A program made the translations under genes and the position numbers. This document shows positions 46,501 through 56,600 of a stretch of 64,000 bases of DNA, piece by piece. The notes under the pieces are model-generated. The model did no database searches. It saw only the letters and a list, made by a program, of their open reading frames with translations, and was not told where the DNA came from. Source of the stretch: Aequorivita soesokkakensis (lineage in GTDB: Bacteria; Bacteroidota; Bacteroidia; Flavobacteriales; Flavobacteriaceae); the NCBI RefSeq assembly GCF_001641085.1, contig NZ_LXIE01000005.1:1-64000 (forward strand). The letters are read 5' to 3'. Numbering within the stretch: the stretch's first letter is position 1; each line of letters begins with the position of its first letter.

Positions 46501-47145
46501 ATGAAAAAGCATCAACTAAAATTTTTGGGGTTATTATTTATTGTAGCATTATTGTTTAATTCCTGCAACAAAAATGATGACACTCCTGAAGAAAATTTAA
46601 TATTGGAAATAGGCATGGAATACCAAGGAGGGATCATTTTCTATTTGGATAATACTGAAGAACACGGATTAATTGCATACCAATCTGACCTTGCAGATGC
46701 TCCTTGGGGATGTTTCCATCAGCCAAGCCCAATACCTCCAACCGCTCCAATTGCCCAAAATGACGGAATCGGATTTGGCGAACAAAATACGCTTGCAATT
46801 GTTAACTTTTGTGACGAACCAGATAGTGCGGCGCGACTAGCCTATGATTTAGATGCTAATGGATATGATGATTGGTATCTTCCCTCCATTGATGAATTGA
46901 AATTGATTTATGAAAATAGAGATTTAATTGGAGGCTTTCCCGATTTGAACAATGACCCTAATGAAGAATATATTATTTACTCCAGTTCTTCAGAAGGATG
47001 GGGAACAAATGATGGTGACGGAGGTTTTTTATATTTAAATTATCAAGTGTATGAATTTTCCGTGACTACTATCTTTCCAGATGAAAGAAGACTTTTTACT
47101 GGAAAAGACAACGCAATGAAAGTAAGACCTATCAGATCCTTTTAA
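46501..47145 (+). CDS. Lcl/DUF1566-like surface lipoprotein (paralogue 3)
   Basis: 214 residues with lipobox LLFNSC (Cys22) and acidic linker. The domain matches the two copies upstream: MEYQGGIIFYLDNTEEHGLIAY, GYDDWYLPSIDELKLIYENR, SSSSEGWG and an ending with VRPIRSF. It lies 3 bp after the propeller gene and 18 bp before the ECF sigma gene, and so closes the surface block. The three paralogues suggest past duplication with later divergence in their membrane anchoring. Confidence 0.75.
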   Translation: MKKHQLKFLGLLFIVALLFNSCNKNDDTPEENLILEIGMEYQGGIIFYLDNTEEHGLIAYQSDLADAPWGCFHQPSPIPPTAPIAQNDGIGFGEQNTLAIVNFCDEPDSAARLAYDLDANGYDDWYLPSIDELKLIYENRDLIGGFPDLNNDPNEEYIIYSSSSEGWGTNDGDGGFLYLNYQVYEFSVTTIFPDERRLFTGKDNAMKVRPIRSF

Positions 47146-47163
47146 AATTTTAGGAGAATTTAT

Positions 47164-47709
47164 TTGAAAATAGAAGAATTAATAAAACAATGCATAAAAA
47201 ATGACCGGACAGCACAGAACGAGCTGTTCCGGCAATACAAAGACACGCTTTATTTTACCTCTTTAAAATACTGCAGAAACGAAGCCGATGCCGAAGATAA
47301 TCTGCACGATGCATTTATAACCATTTTTCAAAAAATAAAAACATATAGAAACAAAGGCTCTTTTGAGGGATGGATGAAGCGAATAACCATTTATAAAGCA
47401 ATTGATAAATACAAAGCCAACAAACCGTTAAGTATTGAATTAAAAAATGATATTCTGGAGGAAAACGTTACGATTGAGGAAGAACAAAATCTTTCGCTAG
47501 ACCAACTTTTAAAACTCATCCAAGAGCTGCCAGACCAATACAGGCTGGTTTTTAACCTGTATCAACTTGATGGATTTTCACACAAAGAAATTGCCGTGCT
47601 TTTAACTATTTCAGAAGGCACCTCAAAATCTAATTACCACCGCGCAAAATTGATATTGCGCGATAAAATTGAAGCATTTAAAAAACCCCAACACCTAAAA
47701 ACAAACTAA
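47164..47709 (+). CDS. ECF-type RNA polymerase sigma factor
   Basis: 181 residues from TTG. Sigma region 2 (about 22-90: NELFRQYKDTLYFTSLKYCRNEADAEDNLHDAFITIFQKI) binds core and the -10 element; region 4 (about 118-168: LPDQYRLVFNLYQLDGFSHKEIAVLLTISEGTSKSNYHRAK) has the helix-turn-helix. It lies 18 bp after an Lcl-type gene and 1 bp before a membrane protein gene, so it may both belong to and control the surface operon. That link is inference. Confidence 0.92.
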   Translation: MKIEELIKQCIKNDRTAQNELFRQYKDTLYFTSLKYCRNEADAEDNLHDAFITIFQKIKTYRNKGSFEGWMKRITIYKAIDKYKANKPLSIELKNDILEENVTIEEEQNLSLDQLLKLIQELPDQYRLVFNLYQLDGFSHKEIAVLLTISEGTSKSNYHRAKLILRDKIEAFKKPQHLKTN

Positions 47710-47710
47710 A

Positions 47711-48358
47711 ATGGGACAAAAGAAAGACATAGGGCAGCTTTTTGAAAACAAGCTGAACCACGCAAAAAAGATTCCCAACACAAGTCTTTGGGAGAAAATA
47801 AACGCTTCTTTGGATGAAGAAAAACGCAGAAAAAAAAGACTTTTTTTATATTGGCTTGTGAGCGGTGGAATTTCTGTTTTACTGGGGCTGCTTCTATTGT
47901 TTGGCAATGAAATGTTTTTTAGTTCCAGTTTGTCCAAACATCAAAATACTGTTCCTTTAAACGAACAGTCCAACACAATCTCTGAAAATGAAAACGGCGA
48001 AAATACTGTAGAAATTTCAACAGAAAATTCGCAAACTATTAAAAATACAGGTGAAGAAAAACTTACGAGAATAATTCTTCCCGAAGAGAATAGAGAATCA
48101 AGTGAGGCAGGAAATCCTTTAGATAAAAATGCTTCAGCGCAATCTGTAGCTGCTGAAAACAAATCAATAAAAAATAAATCTAAGCATAAAAGCACGGATG
48201 AAAATTTTACTGTTACCAAAAATTACTATTACTATAATAGCAAGGATGGAAAGCAGATTGTAACAAAAAACAAAGACGAAATTGATAGTTTAATTTTAGA
48301 ACACTACAAATCTTTAGATTCAACTGTTTCTAAAAAAGATGAAGGTCCTCTAGATTAA
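47711..48358 (+). CDS. Single-pass membrane protein, possible anti-sigma partner
   Basis: 215 residues: a charged cytoplasmic part (about 1-43), one transmembrane helix (44-64) and a long polar, Ser/Glu/Lys-rich outer part without Cys. The gene starts 1 bp after the ECF sigma gene, the usual place for an anti-sigma factor. The layout fits, and the N-terminal segment (FENKLNHAKKIPNTSLWEKI) resembles proteins encoded beside sigma genes in flavobacteria. No zinc-type anti-sigma motif (H-x3-C-x2-C) is present, so the role is a proposal. Confidence 0.7.
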   Translation: MGQKKDIGQLFENKLNHAKKIPNTSLWEKINASLDEEKRRKKRLFLYWLVSGGISVLLGLLLLFGNEMFFSSSLSKHQNTVPLNEQSNTISENENGENTVEISTENSQTIKNTGEEKLTRIILPEENRESSEAGNPLDKNASAQSVAAENKSIKNKSKHKSTDENFTVTKNYYYYNSKDGKQIVTKNKDEIDSLILEHYKSLDSTVSKKDEGPLD

Positions 48359-48486
48359 GGTTCTGCTTTCTGTAGCTTGAATTAGCAAAATCTTAAAAAA
48401 ATTAAAACTTTTGTAACCTTTTCTGCGTTTCTTACGTATAATAAAGTACACAAGTTTTAAACCTTAATCTACAGGACAAACCTTAA

Positions 48487-49350
48487 ATGAGACAACTTAA
48501 AATTACCAAGCAGGTAACCAACAGGGAAACTGCTTCATTAGACAAGTACCTTCAAGAAATTGGAAAAGTTGACTTAATCACCGCAGACGAAGAAGTAGAA
48601 TTGGCACAACGCATAAAAGCGGGTGACCAGCGCGCTTTGGAAAAATTGACCAAAGCTAACCTTCGTTTCGTCGTTTCGGTGGCAAAGCAATATCAAAACC
48701 AAGGGCTTACCCTTCCCGATCTTATTAATGAAGGAAACCTTGGCCTTATTAAAGCTGCACAACGTTTTGATGAAACGCGTGGTTTTAAATTTATTTCGTA
48801 TGCTGTTTGGTGGATCCGTCAGTCTATTCTTCAAGCTTTGGCTGAGCAATCGCGTATTGTACGACTTCCTTTAAATAAAATTGGAAGCATCAACAAAATC
48901 AACAAAATGTACGCTTATTTGGAACAAGCCAATGAGCGCCCGCCTTCCGCTGAAGAAATTGCAAAAGAGCTGGATATGACCATCAACGACGTAAAAGAGT
49001 CCATGAAAAACTCTGGCCGTCACGTATCGATGGATGCTCCGCTTGTTGAAGGCGAAGACAGTAATCTTTATGACGTTTTGCGAAGCGGCGAAAGCCCAAA
49101 CCCAGATCGCGCTTTGTTGCACGAATCGCTTAGAACAGAAATTGAGCGTGCTTTGGAAACATTAACGCCACGTGAAGCTGACGTTATTCGTTTGTACTTC
49201 GGCTTGGGTGACCAGCATCCAATGACTTTGGAAGAAATTGGCGAAACCTTTGATCTTACCCGCGAACGTGTTCGTCAGATTAAAGAGAAGGCAATTAGAA
49301 GATTGAAACACACTTCAAGAAGTAAAATATTAATGACCTATTTGGGATAA
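48487..49350 (+). CDS. rpoD: Primary sigma factor of Bacteroidota type
   Basis: 287 residues, without region 1.1, the usual size for the Bacteroidota housekeeping sigma factor. Region 1.2 ([25 protein letters not shown]), region 2 ([56 protein letters not shown]), region 3 and region 4 with the helix-turn-helix ([30 protein letters not shown]) follow in order. It is the factor expected to read the TAnnTTTG promoters of this window. Two terminators lie downstream. Confidence 0.95.
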   Translation: MRQLKITKQVTNRETASLDKYLQEIGKVDLITADEEVELAQRIKAGDQRALEKLTKANLRFVVSVAKQYQNQGLTLPDLINEGNLGLIKAAQRFDETRGFKFISYAVWWIRQSILQALAEQSRIVRLPLNKIGSINKINKMYAYLEQANERPPSAEEIAKELDMTINDVKESMKNSGRHVSMDAPLVEGEDSNLYDVLRSGESPNPDRALLHESLRTEIERALETLTPREADVIRLYFGLGDQHPMTLEEIGETFDLTRERVRQIKEKAIRRLKHTSRSKILMTYLG

Positions 49351-49368
49351 TGCCCATAAAGATAACTT

Positions 49369-49415
49369 ACAGTATCAGTTTTTCAGCCAGTCTGAAAAAA
49401 TACTGTTCGTTTTTT
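49369..49415 (+). terminator. First terminator after rpoD
   Basis: ACAGTA (49369-49374) with TACTGT (49401-49406) and, inside, TTTTTCAG (49379-49386) with CTGAAAAA (49392-49399) build a two-part stem, followed by TCG and six T. Confidence 0.75.
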
Positions 49416-49427
49416 GATTGATGAATG

Positions 49428-49456
49428 AATCCTCGGCTGATTACCGGGGATTTTTC
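49428..49456 (+). terminator. Second terminator after rpoD
   Basis: AATCCTCGG (49428-49436) pairs with CCGGGGATT (49444-49452), one G-U pair, followed by T. Together with the preceding hairpin this seals rpoD from rpe. Confidence 0.75.
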
Positions 49457-49491
49457 ATTCCATAAAAAATTAATACCAGTTCAATAATTCA

Positions 49492-49499
49492 TATTTTTG
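49492..49499 (+). promoter_or_regulatory. -7 box of the rpe promoter
   Basis: TATTTTTG, exact match, 16 bp before the rpe ATG, leaving a very short leader. A -33 element is not clear. Confidence 0.5.
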
Positions 49500-49515
49500 C
49501 AAAAACATTTTTAAA

Positions 49516-50184
49516 ATGAGCCACACAATTATAGCCCCATCCATTCTTGCAGCAGATTTTGCTAACCTACAACGCGATATTGAAATGGTAAATAACAGTG
49601 AGGCCGATTGGTTTCATCTTGATGTAATGGACGGTGTTTTTGTTCCAAACATATCTTTCGGCATGCCGGTAATAAAAAGCATTGCTGCTCACGCCAAAAA
49701 ACCATTAGACGTACATTTGATGATCATTGATCCCGACCGATATATTAAAGCGTTTGCAGATTTGGGAGCAAATGTACTTTCAGTTCATTTTGAGGCTTGC
49801 ACACATCTTCACCGTACGCTCCAAGGAATAAAGGCAGAAGGAATGCAGGCAGGTGTTGCTATAAATCCGCACACCAACGTTTCTCTTTTGGAAGATATCA
49901 TCAATGATATTGATTTGGTTTGCATGATGAGTGTAAATCCAGGTTTTGGCGGACAAAGTTTTATTGAGAATACTTATAAAAAGGTAAAGCAGCTCCGAAA
50001 AATAATTGAAGCAAATGGTGCAAAAACTAAAATTGAAATAGACGGCGGTGTGACCAATAAAAACGCTAAACAATTGGTTGATGCCGGCGCCGATGTTTTG
50101 GTGGCAGGCAGTTATGTTTTTGGGGCGAGCAATCCAACACAAACAATTAAAGATTTAAAAAAAAATAGTACTATAGTACTGTAA
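49516..50184 (+). CDS. rpe: Ribulose-phosphate 3-epimerase
   Basis: 222-residue TIM-barrel enzyme of the pentose phosphate pathway, interconverting ribulose 5-phosphate and xylulose 5-phosphate. Metal and catalytic motifs are present: APSILAADFANL, HLDVMDGVFVPNISFG, PLDVHLMI, MMSVNPGFGGQSF, and IDGGVTNKN. The YpdA-type gene starts 1 bp after its stop, so the two are one transcript. Confidence 0.97.
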   Translation: MSHTIIAPSILAADFANLQRDIEMVNNSEADWFHLDVMDGVFVPNISFGMPVIKSIAAHAKKPLDVHLMIIDPDRYIKAFADLGANVLSVHFEACTHLHRTLQGIKAEGMQAGVAINPHTNVSLLEDIINDIDLVCMMSVNPGFGGQSFIENTYKKVKQLRKIIEANGAKTKIEIDGGVTNKNAKQLVDAGADVLVAGSYVFGASNPTQTIKDLKKNSTIVL

Positions 50185-50185
50185 A

Positions 50186-51187
50186 ATGCCCACTGTTTCC
50201 TCTTCTGAAAATTTATTTGATGTTTTAATAGTTGGTGCTGGCCCAATAGGCATAGCTTGTGCATTGGAATGCAAAAAGAAAAGGCTTAATTACGTTGTAG
50301 TTGAAAAAGGGACACTCACCAATTCGCTCTATAACTATCCGCTAAATATGAATTTTTTTTCCACTTCGGAAAAATTGGAGATTGATGAAATTCCTTTTAT
50401 TAGTAATAATCCCAAACCTACCAGAAATGAGGCTTTGGAATATTATCGGCGTGTTGCAACTTCAAATGAACTTCAAATTAATTTATTCGAAAGAATTCTT
50501 TCCGTTGAAAAAAATGGAACATATTTTAAAATTGTTTCAGAAAAAAATAATTACCAAGCCAAAAATATAATTGTAAGTACTGGTTTTTATGACATCCCAA
50601 AAACACTGGACGTTCCAGGGGAAGAATTACAGAAGGTGACACATTACTACAAAGAGGCCCATCCATTTATATTGCAAAAAGTTGTTGTTGTTGGCGCTAG
50701 TAATTCAGCAGTAGATGCTGCGTTAGAAATATGGCGAAAAGGCGGTGAAGTAACTATGGTTGTTCGCGGACCGGAAATTGGTGAACGTGTAAAATATTGG
50801 GTAAAACCCGATATTGAAAATAGAATTGAAGAAGGAAGTATTAAAGCATATTTTAATTCTGAAATAGAAAAAGTTACCGAAAACGAAGTTTTTATAAATA
50901 CTCCAAAAGGCACAGAAATTTTACAAAATAATTTTGTGATTGCGCTTACTGGGTATCAGCCAGATTTTGATTTTCTTAAAAAAATGGGGATTAAATTTTC
51001 AGCTGATGGAAAATTATTTCCGAGCTACGATCCAGAAACTATGGAGACAAATGTTGAAGGTGTTTATTTGGCGGGTGTTATATGTGGGGGGATGGAAACA
51101 CACAAATGGTTTATTGAAAACTCCCGAATCCATTCCAAAATTATTGCTGAGAATATTTCAAAAAAAATTAATATCCCGCGAAATTAA
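50186..51187 (+). CDS. YpdA/Bdr-type flavin disulfide reductase
   Basis: 333-residue FAD/NADPH protein of the YpdA family, which reduces bacillithiol disulfide in Firmicutes. The FAD site is LIVGAGPIGIACALE near the N-terminus and the NADPH site VVVVGASNSAVDAALE around residue 170. It lacks the CxxC of thioredoxin reductase, as do known YpdA proteins. Whether this organism makes bacillithiol cannot be read here. Its last 20 bp overlap the end of the opposite-strand peptidase gene. Confidence 0.85.
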   Translation: MPTVSSSENLFDVLIVGAGPIGIACALECKKKRLNYVVVEKGTLTNSLYNYPLNMNFFSTSEKLEIDEIPFISNNPKPTRNEALEYYRRVATSNELQINLFERILSVEKNGTYFKIVSEKNNYQAKNIIVSTGFYDIPKTLDVPGEELQKVTHYYKEAHPFILQKVVVVGASNSAVDAALEIWRKGGEVTMVVRGPEIGERVKYWVKPDIENRIEEGSIKAYFNSEIEKVTENEVFINTPKGTEILQNNFVIALTGYQPDFDFLKKMGIKFSADGKLFPSYDPETMETNVEGVYLAGVICGGMETHKWFIENSRIHSKIIAENISKKINIPRN

Positions 51188-52004
51188 AGTTTAGCAACTT
51201 CTTTGTATAATCATACAGTTTTGGAAAAATTGTTTTAAAATCCTGTGGTGATTCAAAAAAATATTCAGCCAAAACGGCCATAAATTCATATTGGTTGGTG
51301 AAGGCATATTCACGAAAATATTTTGTTTTGTCCAATTGATCTTTTACTTCCTGTTTGGTCAATTGTTTTAAAATATTCTGAAATTGTTTCGTGAAACGTG
51401 CAGAATCAATATCGCTACTGTTTTTTGCCTCCAATTGCATAGCGTGCATAAACTCGTGTATTCCCACATTCAGATTGTCATTGTTTATTTGAAAACCTTC
51501 CAAAAAATCTTTCCAGGAAAGCACCAGCGCTCTCTCTTTAGGGTTGAATTCGCCCTTATGAAAATTATTATTTACGGTACTGTAAAATTCAGCCGGGTAA
51601 ATAAGAATAAAATCAATTAATGAGTAAGTATAGTTTTTTCGCCCAAAACTGAGCATACATGCTATTGCCGCAATTAAAACTTTGATTTGTTCAGTAACGA
51701 TCAACTCTCCCCTGCCGATAAATTTCTTTTTTGATAGAAATTCTACAATTCTATGCTGAAACTGTCTTTTATGTTTTTCTGAAAGATTGTTATAAAATTC
51801 AAAATCGTTTTCAAGAATTTTGATTTGGGAGGGTATTAATTTCTTATAAACAAAGTAATGCCTAAAAAGTGGTCTATTGAAACTTTTAGCGAACCAACCT
51901 TCGAATATCCTAAATAGAAAAAAAGTAAAGCCCAGTAAAACAATCCCGTATGCATAAGGAGCAAGCCAAGGAGCATAGGCTTCAGATAGGAAATAAATAT
52001 ACAT
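51168..52004 (-). CDS. Zinc peptidase of the M90/MtfA family
   Basis: 278 residues. An N-terminal membrane segment (about 13-32) precedes the MtfA-like domain (FYNNLSEKHKRQFQHRIVEFLSKKKFIGRG), whose zinc site is HEFMH in LNVGIHEFMHAMQLE; YPAEFYST and VLSWKDFLEGF are further family marks. E. coli MtfA is a soluble aminopeptidase that binds the Mlc repressor; this version is membrane-anchored, so its partner may differ. It is transcribed alone. Confidence 0.85.
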   Translation of the reverse strand: MYIYFLSEAYAPWLAPYAYGIVLLGFTFFLFRIFEGWFAKSFNRPLFRHYFVYKKLIPSQIKILENDFEFYNNLSEKHKRQFQHRIVEFLSKKKFIGRGELIVTEQIKVLIAAIACMLSFGRKNYTYSLIDFILIYPAEFYSTVNNNFHKGEFNPKERALVLSWKDFLEGFQINNDNLNVGIHEFMHAMQLEAKNSSDIDSARFTKQFQNILKQLTKQEVKDQLDKTKYFREYAFTNQYEFMAVLAEYFFESPQDFKTIFPKLYDYTKKLLNFNFAGY

Positions 52005-52087
52005 ATTGAAAGTAAAAGTGTTTTATAAAGGCTTAAGTATAACGTTTTAGCTAATGCTTTATTTCTTTATTAAAAAAAGGTTGCAAA

Positions 52088-52119
52088 AAAAATCCCCGGC
52101 ATTTCTGCCGAGGATTTTT
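52088..52119 (-). terminator. Terminator of the susCD unit
   Basis: Arms 52088-52101 and 52106-52119 pair over 14 positions with one mismatch and a 4-nt loop; on the minus strand a long U run follows. It lies 31 bp after the susD-type stop. Confidence 0.8.
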
Positions 52120-52149
52120 GTAATTTAAAGTATTATTGAATTCTTTTTT

Positions 52150-53613
52150 TTAGAAATCAAAAGTGTAAAACTTATCCCAGAACAATTGTGTTTCTGGAGC
52201 GTCTCCGCCGATAGCGCTAGCGGCAGCTTCATAGTTTGCACCGTTTAGTGTTTGCTCTCCTACTGGATAATTATATCTTACTGGGAAACCAGATTGAGCA
52301 TCTGTTGGTTGAACCAAAATTGGATAATCCAAACGACGAACACTTAGGTATGAAGCAAATGTTCTGTTATAAAGACCTAAATATGCTTGTGTTCCTATTA
52401 CTTGTTTCCAAGCTGGAGTAGAAGTACTGCTTGCCAATGCGCTAGTGTAATCAACACCAGAGCTAGCTAGGTAAGCAGAAGGATCACCTGCATTCCAATA
52501 AGCAAAAGAAGCAGTAATACCAGCCACATAATGGCTTTCTGCACTTCCACCAACATTATATCCTCTTGCAGCAGCTTCAGCCATCAAAAATTCAGCTTCA
52601 ACATATGAAAGAATTACTCCAGGTTCAGTTGGATCTACAACACGGTCAGCAACGTGTGAAAAGTTAAAGTAAGTTGAAGGTGTTCCTATTTCTCCCCCTA
52701 AGTACTCACCATCAATAGTTGTAAAGTAAGAAGCTCTACGAGGATCTTCCAAACCGTTCATGATATCAACAATTGTTGCACCAGCAACATAATCATTACG
52801 TCCGCTTAACACCAGGTTGTTGTTCATTGGGTTATTGTTTGGTGCATTAGCAGAGTATTGGTAGCTACCATTATCAGCATTGCTACTAAATACTCCTGAA
52901 GATACAGCAGATTCAACAGTTGATTGTGAAAGACCAGCATCAACATCAGCAAGCATAATACCCATTCTAAGTTTCAAGGTATTTGCAAACTTTTTCCATC
53001 CTGCAACGTTTCCGTTATACATAAGGTCAACTGTTCCGTTTGAATCAAAACTTCCATTTCCAGTATTCATACTGTTAACAGCAGCTGTCAAACGAGAAAT
53101 TAAGTCCTTATATACAGTAAGTCCATCATCATACTTTGGCAAAAGATTTTCAATATCCAATGCTTCAGAATAAGGAACGTCACCATAAGTTTCAACTAAA
53201 TTGCTAAATGCATATACAGAAAGAACCTCAATGATTGCAAGTTTGTTTTGCTTTAAATCATTTGTGATTGGGTTATTTGTTGCAGAAATAATAGTTGCCG
53301 CTTCGTTTAAGTCTCTTAAAACATCACGATACATTTCTCTCCAGTGGTTATCCGGAATAGGACGTGTAGTTTGATCATAGTTACTTTCGTCAGCATAGGT
53401 AGTTTCCTGTAACTGTTGAGTCCATAACCTTAAGTTATTAAGGTTAACGTTAGGAGTGACTACCTGATCGGCAAGTTGTTTTTGAGCTGATGAAAATAAA
53501 CTTTCACCACTCACCGATGTTGGGTCTTTTATATTTTGGTTCAGGTCCTCAAGATTGTCTGAACACGACACGGCCATAACTGCCGCAGTTAAAATTAAAA
53601 TCAGTTTCTTCAT
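52150..53613 (-). CDS. SusD/RagB-like outer-membrane lipoprotein
   Basis: 487 residues with lipobox AVSC (Cys17) and a TPR-like alpha-helical SusD fold, of the SusD-like_2 type (LRLWTQQLQETTYADES, GWKKFANTLKLRMGIML, EAEFLMAEAAARGY, WKQVIGTQAYLGLYNRTFASYLSVRRLDYP). It is the lid that captures nutrient for the SusC transporter encoded 11 bp upstream. No glycoside hydrolase, peptidase or regulator sits next to the pair, so the nutrient is unknown. Confidence 0.9.
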   Translation of the reverse strand: MKKLILILTAAVMAVSCSDNLEDLNQNIKDPTSVSGESLFSSAQKQLADQVVTPNVNLNNLRLWTQQLQETTYADESNYDQTTRPIPDNHWREMYRDVLRDLNEAATIISATNNPITNDLKQNKLAIIEVLSVYAFSNLVETYGDVPYSEALDIENLLPKYDDGLTVYKDLISRLTAAVNSMNTGNGSFDSNGTVDLMYNGNVAGWKKFANTLKLRMGIMLADVDAGLSQSTVESAVSSGVFSSNADNGSYQYSANAPNNNPMNNNLVLSGRNDYVAGATIVDIMNGLEDPRRASYFTTIDGEYLGGEIGTPSTYFNFSHVADRVVDPTEPGVILSYVEAEFLMAEAAARGYNVGGSAESHYVAGITASFAYWNAGDPSAYLASSGVDYTSALASSTSTPAWKQVIGTQAYLGLYNRTFASYLSVRRLDYPILVQPTDAQSGFPVRYNYPVGEQTLNGANYEAAASAIGGDAPETQLFWDKFYTFDF

Positions 53614-53624
53614 TTTTCTATGTA

Positions 53625-56600
53625 TTAAAATTGTGCTTTAATGTTAAACCCATAATCTTGGGTAGTTGGCAATGCACCAGTACTGTAACCTTGCAAGTTA
53701 CCAGAGCTCAAACCTGATTCAGGATCAGCATATGGTAAGTTCTTGTCAATAATCCAAAGATTAGAACCTGAAACACTAAACTGAAGTCCAGTCATAAAAG
53801 TGTTATCTAACATTTTCGATGGCATTGTATAAGTAAGGGATACTTGACGCAATTTAATATAACTAGCATCATATACAAAAGCTGAGTTTGGTAAACCTCT
53901 TGCATAACCAAAAGCTCCATAACGATCTGCACGGATACGTGTAGTGTTAACAGAACCATCAGGGTTTACACCTTCATTGATGAAACCACCACCATCAGCA
54001 ATTGTATTTCTAACAGGATTTCCAAGATCATTGGTAAATGCTGTGTTGTCATATAGACCCGTTGCAAGTCCATAATATTGATCCAGTGAGAAAATACTTC
54101 CACCTTCTTGAATATCAATAAGGAAACTAAAGGATAGTGCCTTATATGTCAATGTGTTTGAAATACCAGCTAACCAATCTGGGTTAGTGTCACCAATTAC
54201 ATTGTTTGAAGTAGCAGTTGCAATGTATTGACCGTTTGCAGGATCAACAACTCTTTGACCATTAAGATACGTATAGTCTGTACCGTAAATCACACCGTAA
54301 GGCTGTCCCAATACTGCGTTGATAGTAACACCACCTTGGAAGCTACCCAATTGTAAAGTTTCGATTCCTTCTGGAAGTTCCAATACTTCACTCTTGTTTT
54401 GAGACCAGTTGATGTTCAATCCCCAAGTAAAGTTGTCATTTTTAACTGGCATAGCGTTTAAAGATACCTCGATACCTTTGTTTTCGATTTCACCAGCGTT
54501 TAACAACTTACCTGTATAACCTGTAGCAGCTGAAATAGGCACTTGTACAATTTGGTCAATAGAGTTTGATTTGTAGTAAGCTACATCAAAACCAAGTCTA
54601 TTATTAGCAAATTTCATTTCAAGACCTGCTTCATAACTCTTTGTTGTCTCAGGTTTCAATTCTGGGTTATTTCTTACACTTGGAACTGATGTACCTATAT
54701 CACCGTTGATTACATAAGTATCAACCAATCTATCGAATGGCGCACCGTTACCAACTTCTGCATAGTTTAATCTTAATTTACCAAAAGTAATAGCATTTAC
54801 ATTAAGCAATTTGCTGAACACAAAACTGGTAGATACAGATGGGTAGTAGAAAGAGCTATTGTCTTCAGGTAAAGTAGAGAAATGATCTCTTCTTATTGTA
54901 CCATCTAAATAAACTACATTTCCAAATCCGAAAGATGCACTTGCATAAACACCATCAACACCAATTTTCTCAGCTTGTTCAACTGGGTTTGGAAGTGGAG
55001 ACGCACTGTTTTGTAGTGAATACAATCCAGCAACAACAAGACCACCTGAAGTAGAAGATGTTAATGAATTAAATTCATTTCTTCTGATGTTTGTTCCTAA
55101 AATACCTGCAAAGCTGATGCTTTCAGAAAAATCTGTATCAAAGTTAAACATCAAATCATAGTTTGTTTCAGTAGCAGTAATATCTCTTCTAAGGTAACCA
55201 GAATCAACATTTCCTCTAGAAACTCCAAATGTAGTTGCAACAGAACCTACAGCTCTTCGCTCTTCTTGTTGCTCATTATAAGTATCAGTAGAAACTCTAC
55301 CGGTTACGTTTAACCAGCCAGCAAGTTCATAATTCAATTCAAAATTACCGATGAAACGGCTTCTTCCGTCATTTTGATAGTTTTCATAACGTGTCCAATA
55401 TGGGTTATCCCAGAAAATTGGAGGAGATCCAGCTTCTGAAGTTGCTGGGTTCCAAGATACGTTTCTTCTTGTAGCAAAATAGATGTCTCTTTGTTGTTGA
55501 ACATCTACGTTTGTTTGCCACCATTGTTTCATATTACCAACAACGTTGTCATTATAACCTGTAGAGTTACGACCTAATGCGTCAGTTTTAATATAATTAG
55601 CAAAACCACTTGCAGTTAATTTATCTGAAACATCGTAAGTACCACTAAGAATAAAATTATGTCTATCCAATTGACTGTTCGGCATTAATCCCGATTGATC
55701 AAGTTTAGTATATGACAGACGGTAAGAACCTTTTTCCAAACCGTTTGAAATAGATATGGAGTTTGTTAAGCTTATTGGAGTTTCAAAGAAAGTGATTGGT
55801 CCATTTTTAGCATTAACCCAAGGAGTTGCTGTTCTGTAGTTTGGAGAATCTGGATCGAATGAATCCCATTGGTAAACCAAGCGGCCATCAAAAGGAGCAC
55901 CATAAGAAGCATCTTCAGTATAAGGAACAACAAGATCTGTATTACCATCACCATTAATATCTTCTTCATACCAAAATCCATCAGGACCACCGTAATATGC
56001 GCCATAACCTGCTCCATATTGATTTTGATAAGTTGCAAAAGTGCTCTTATCTATAAAACCAACTGTGGCATTTGAGTTAATAGTAACTCCAAGTCCTTTT
56101 GCTTTTTTACCTTTTTTAGTTGTAATGATAATAACCCCGTTTGCAGCACGTGAACCATAAAGTGCAGATGCAGCAGCACCTTTCAATACGTTTATAGATT
56201 CAATGTCATCTGGGTTAACGTCAGCAGCAGCGTTACCATAGTCATAATAGTTACCAGACGCCTGGCCTTGAGCAGCAGCGTTTGTGTTTCTGTTACTAAT
56301 TGGCACACCATCAATAACGAACAAGGCTTGGTTGTCTCCAGTTAAAGAGGTATTACCTCTAATAACTACGTTGGTAGAACCACCAAAGTTGTTGTTTCTT
56401 TTAATGTTAAGACCAGAAACCTTACCAGAAAGGGCATTTGTAAAGTTGTTCCCTTTAACGGTAGAGATATCCTCTCCTCCTACTTGTTGCGTAGAGTAAC
56501 CCAATGATTGTTTTTCACGGGAAACACCAAGTGCAGTTACCACCACCTCGTCCAAAACTGAACCAGCTTTTAAGGTAACATCAATTTTATTTGAAGCCCC

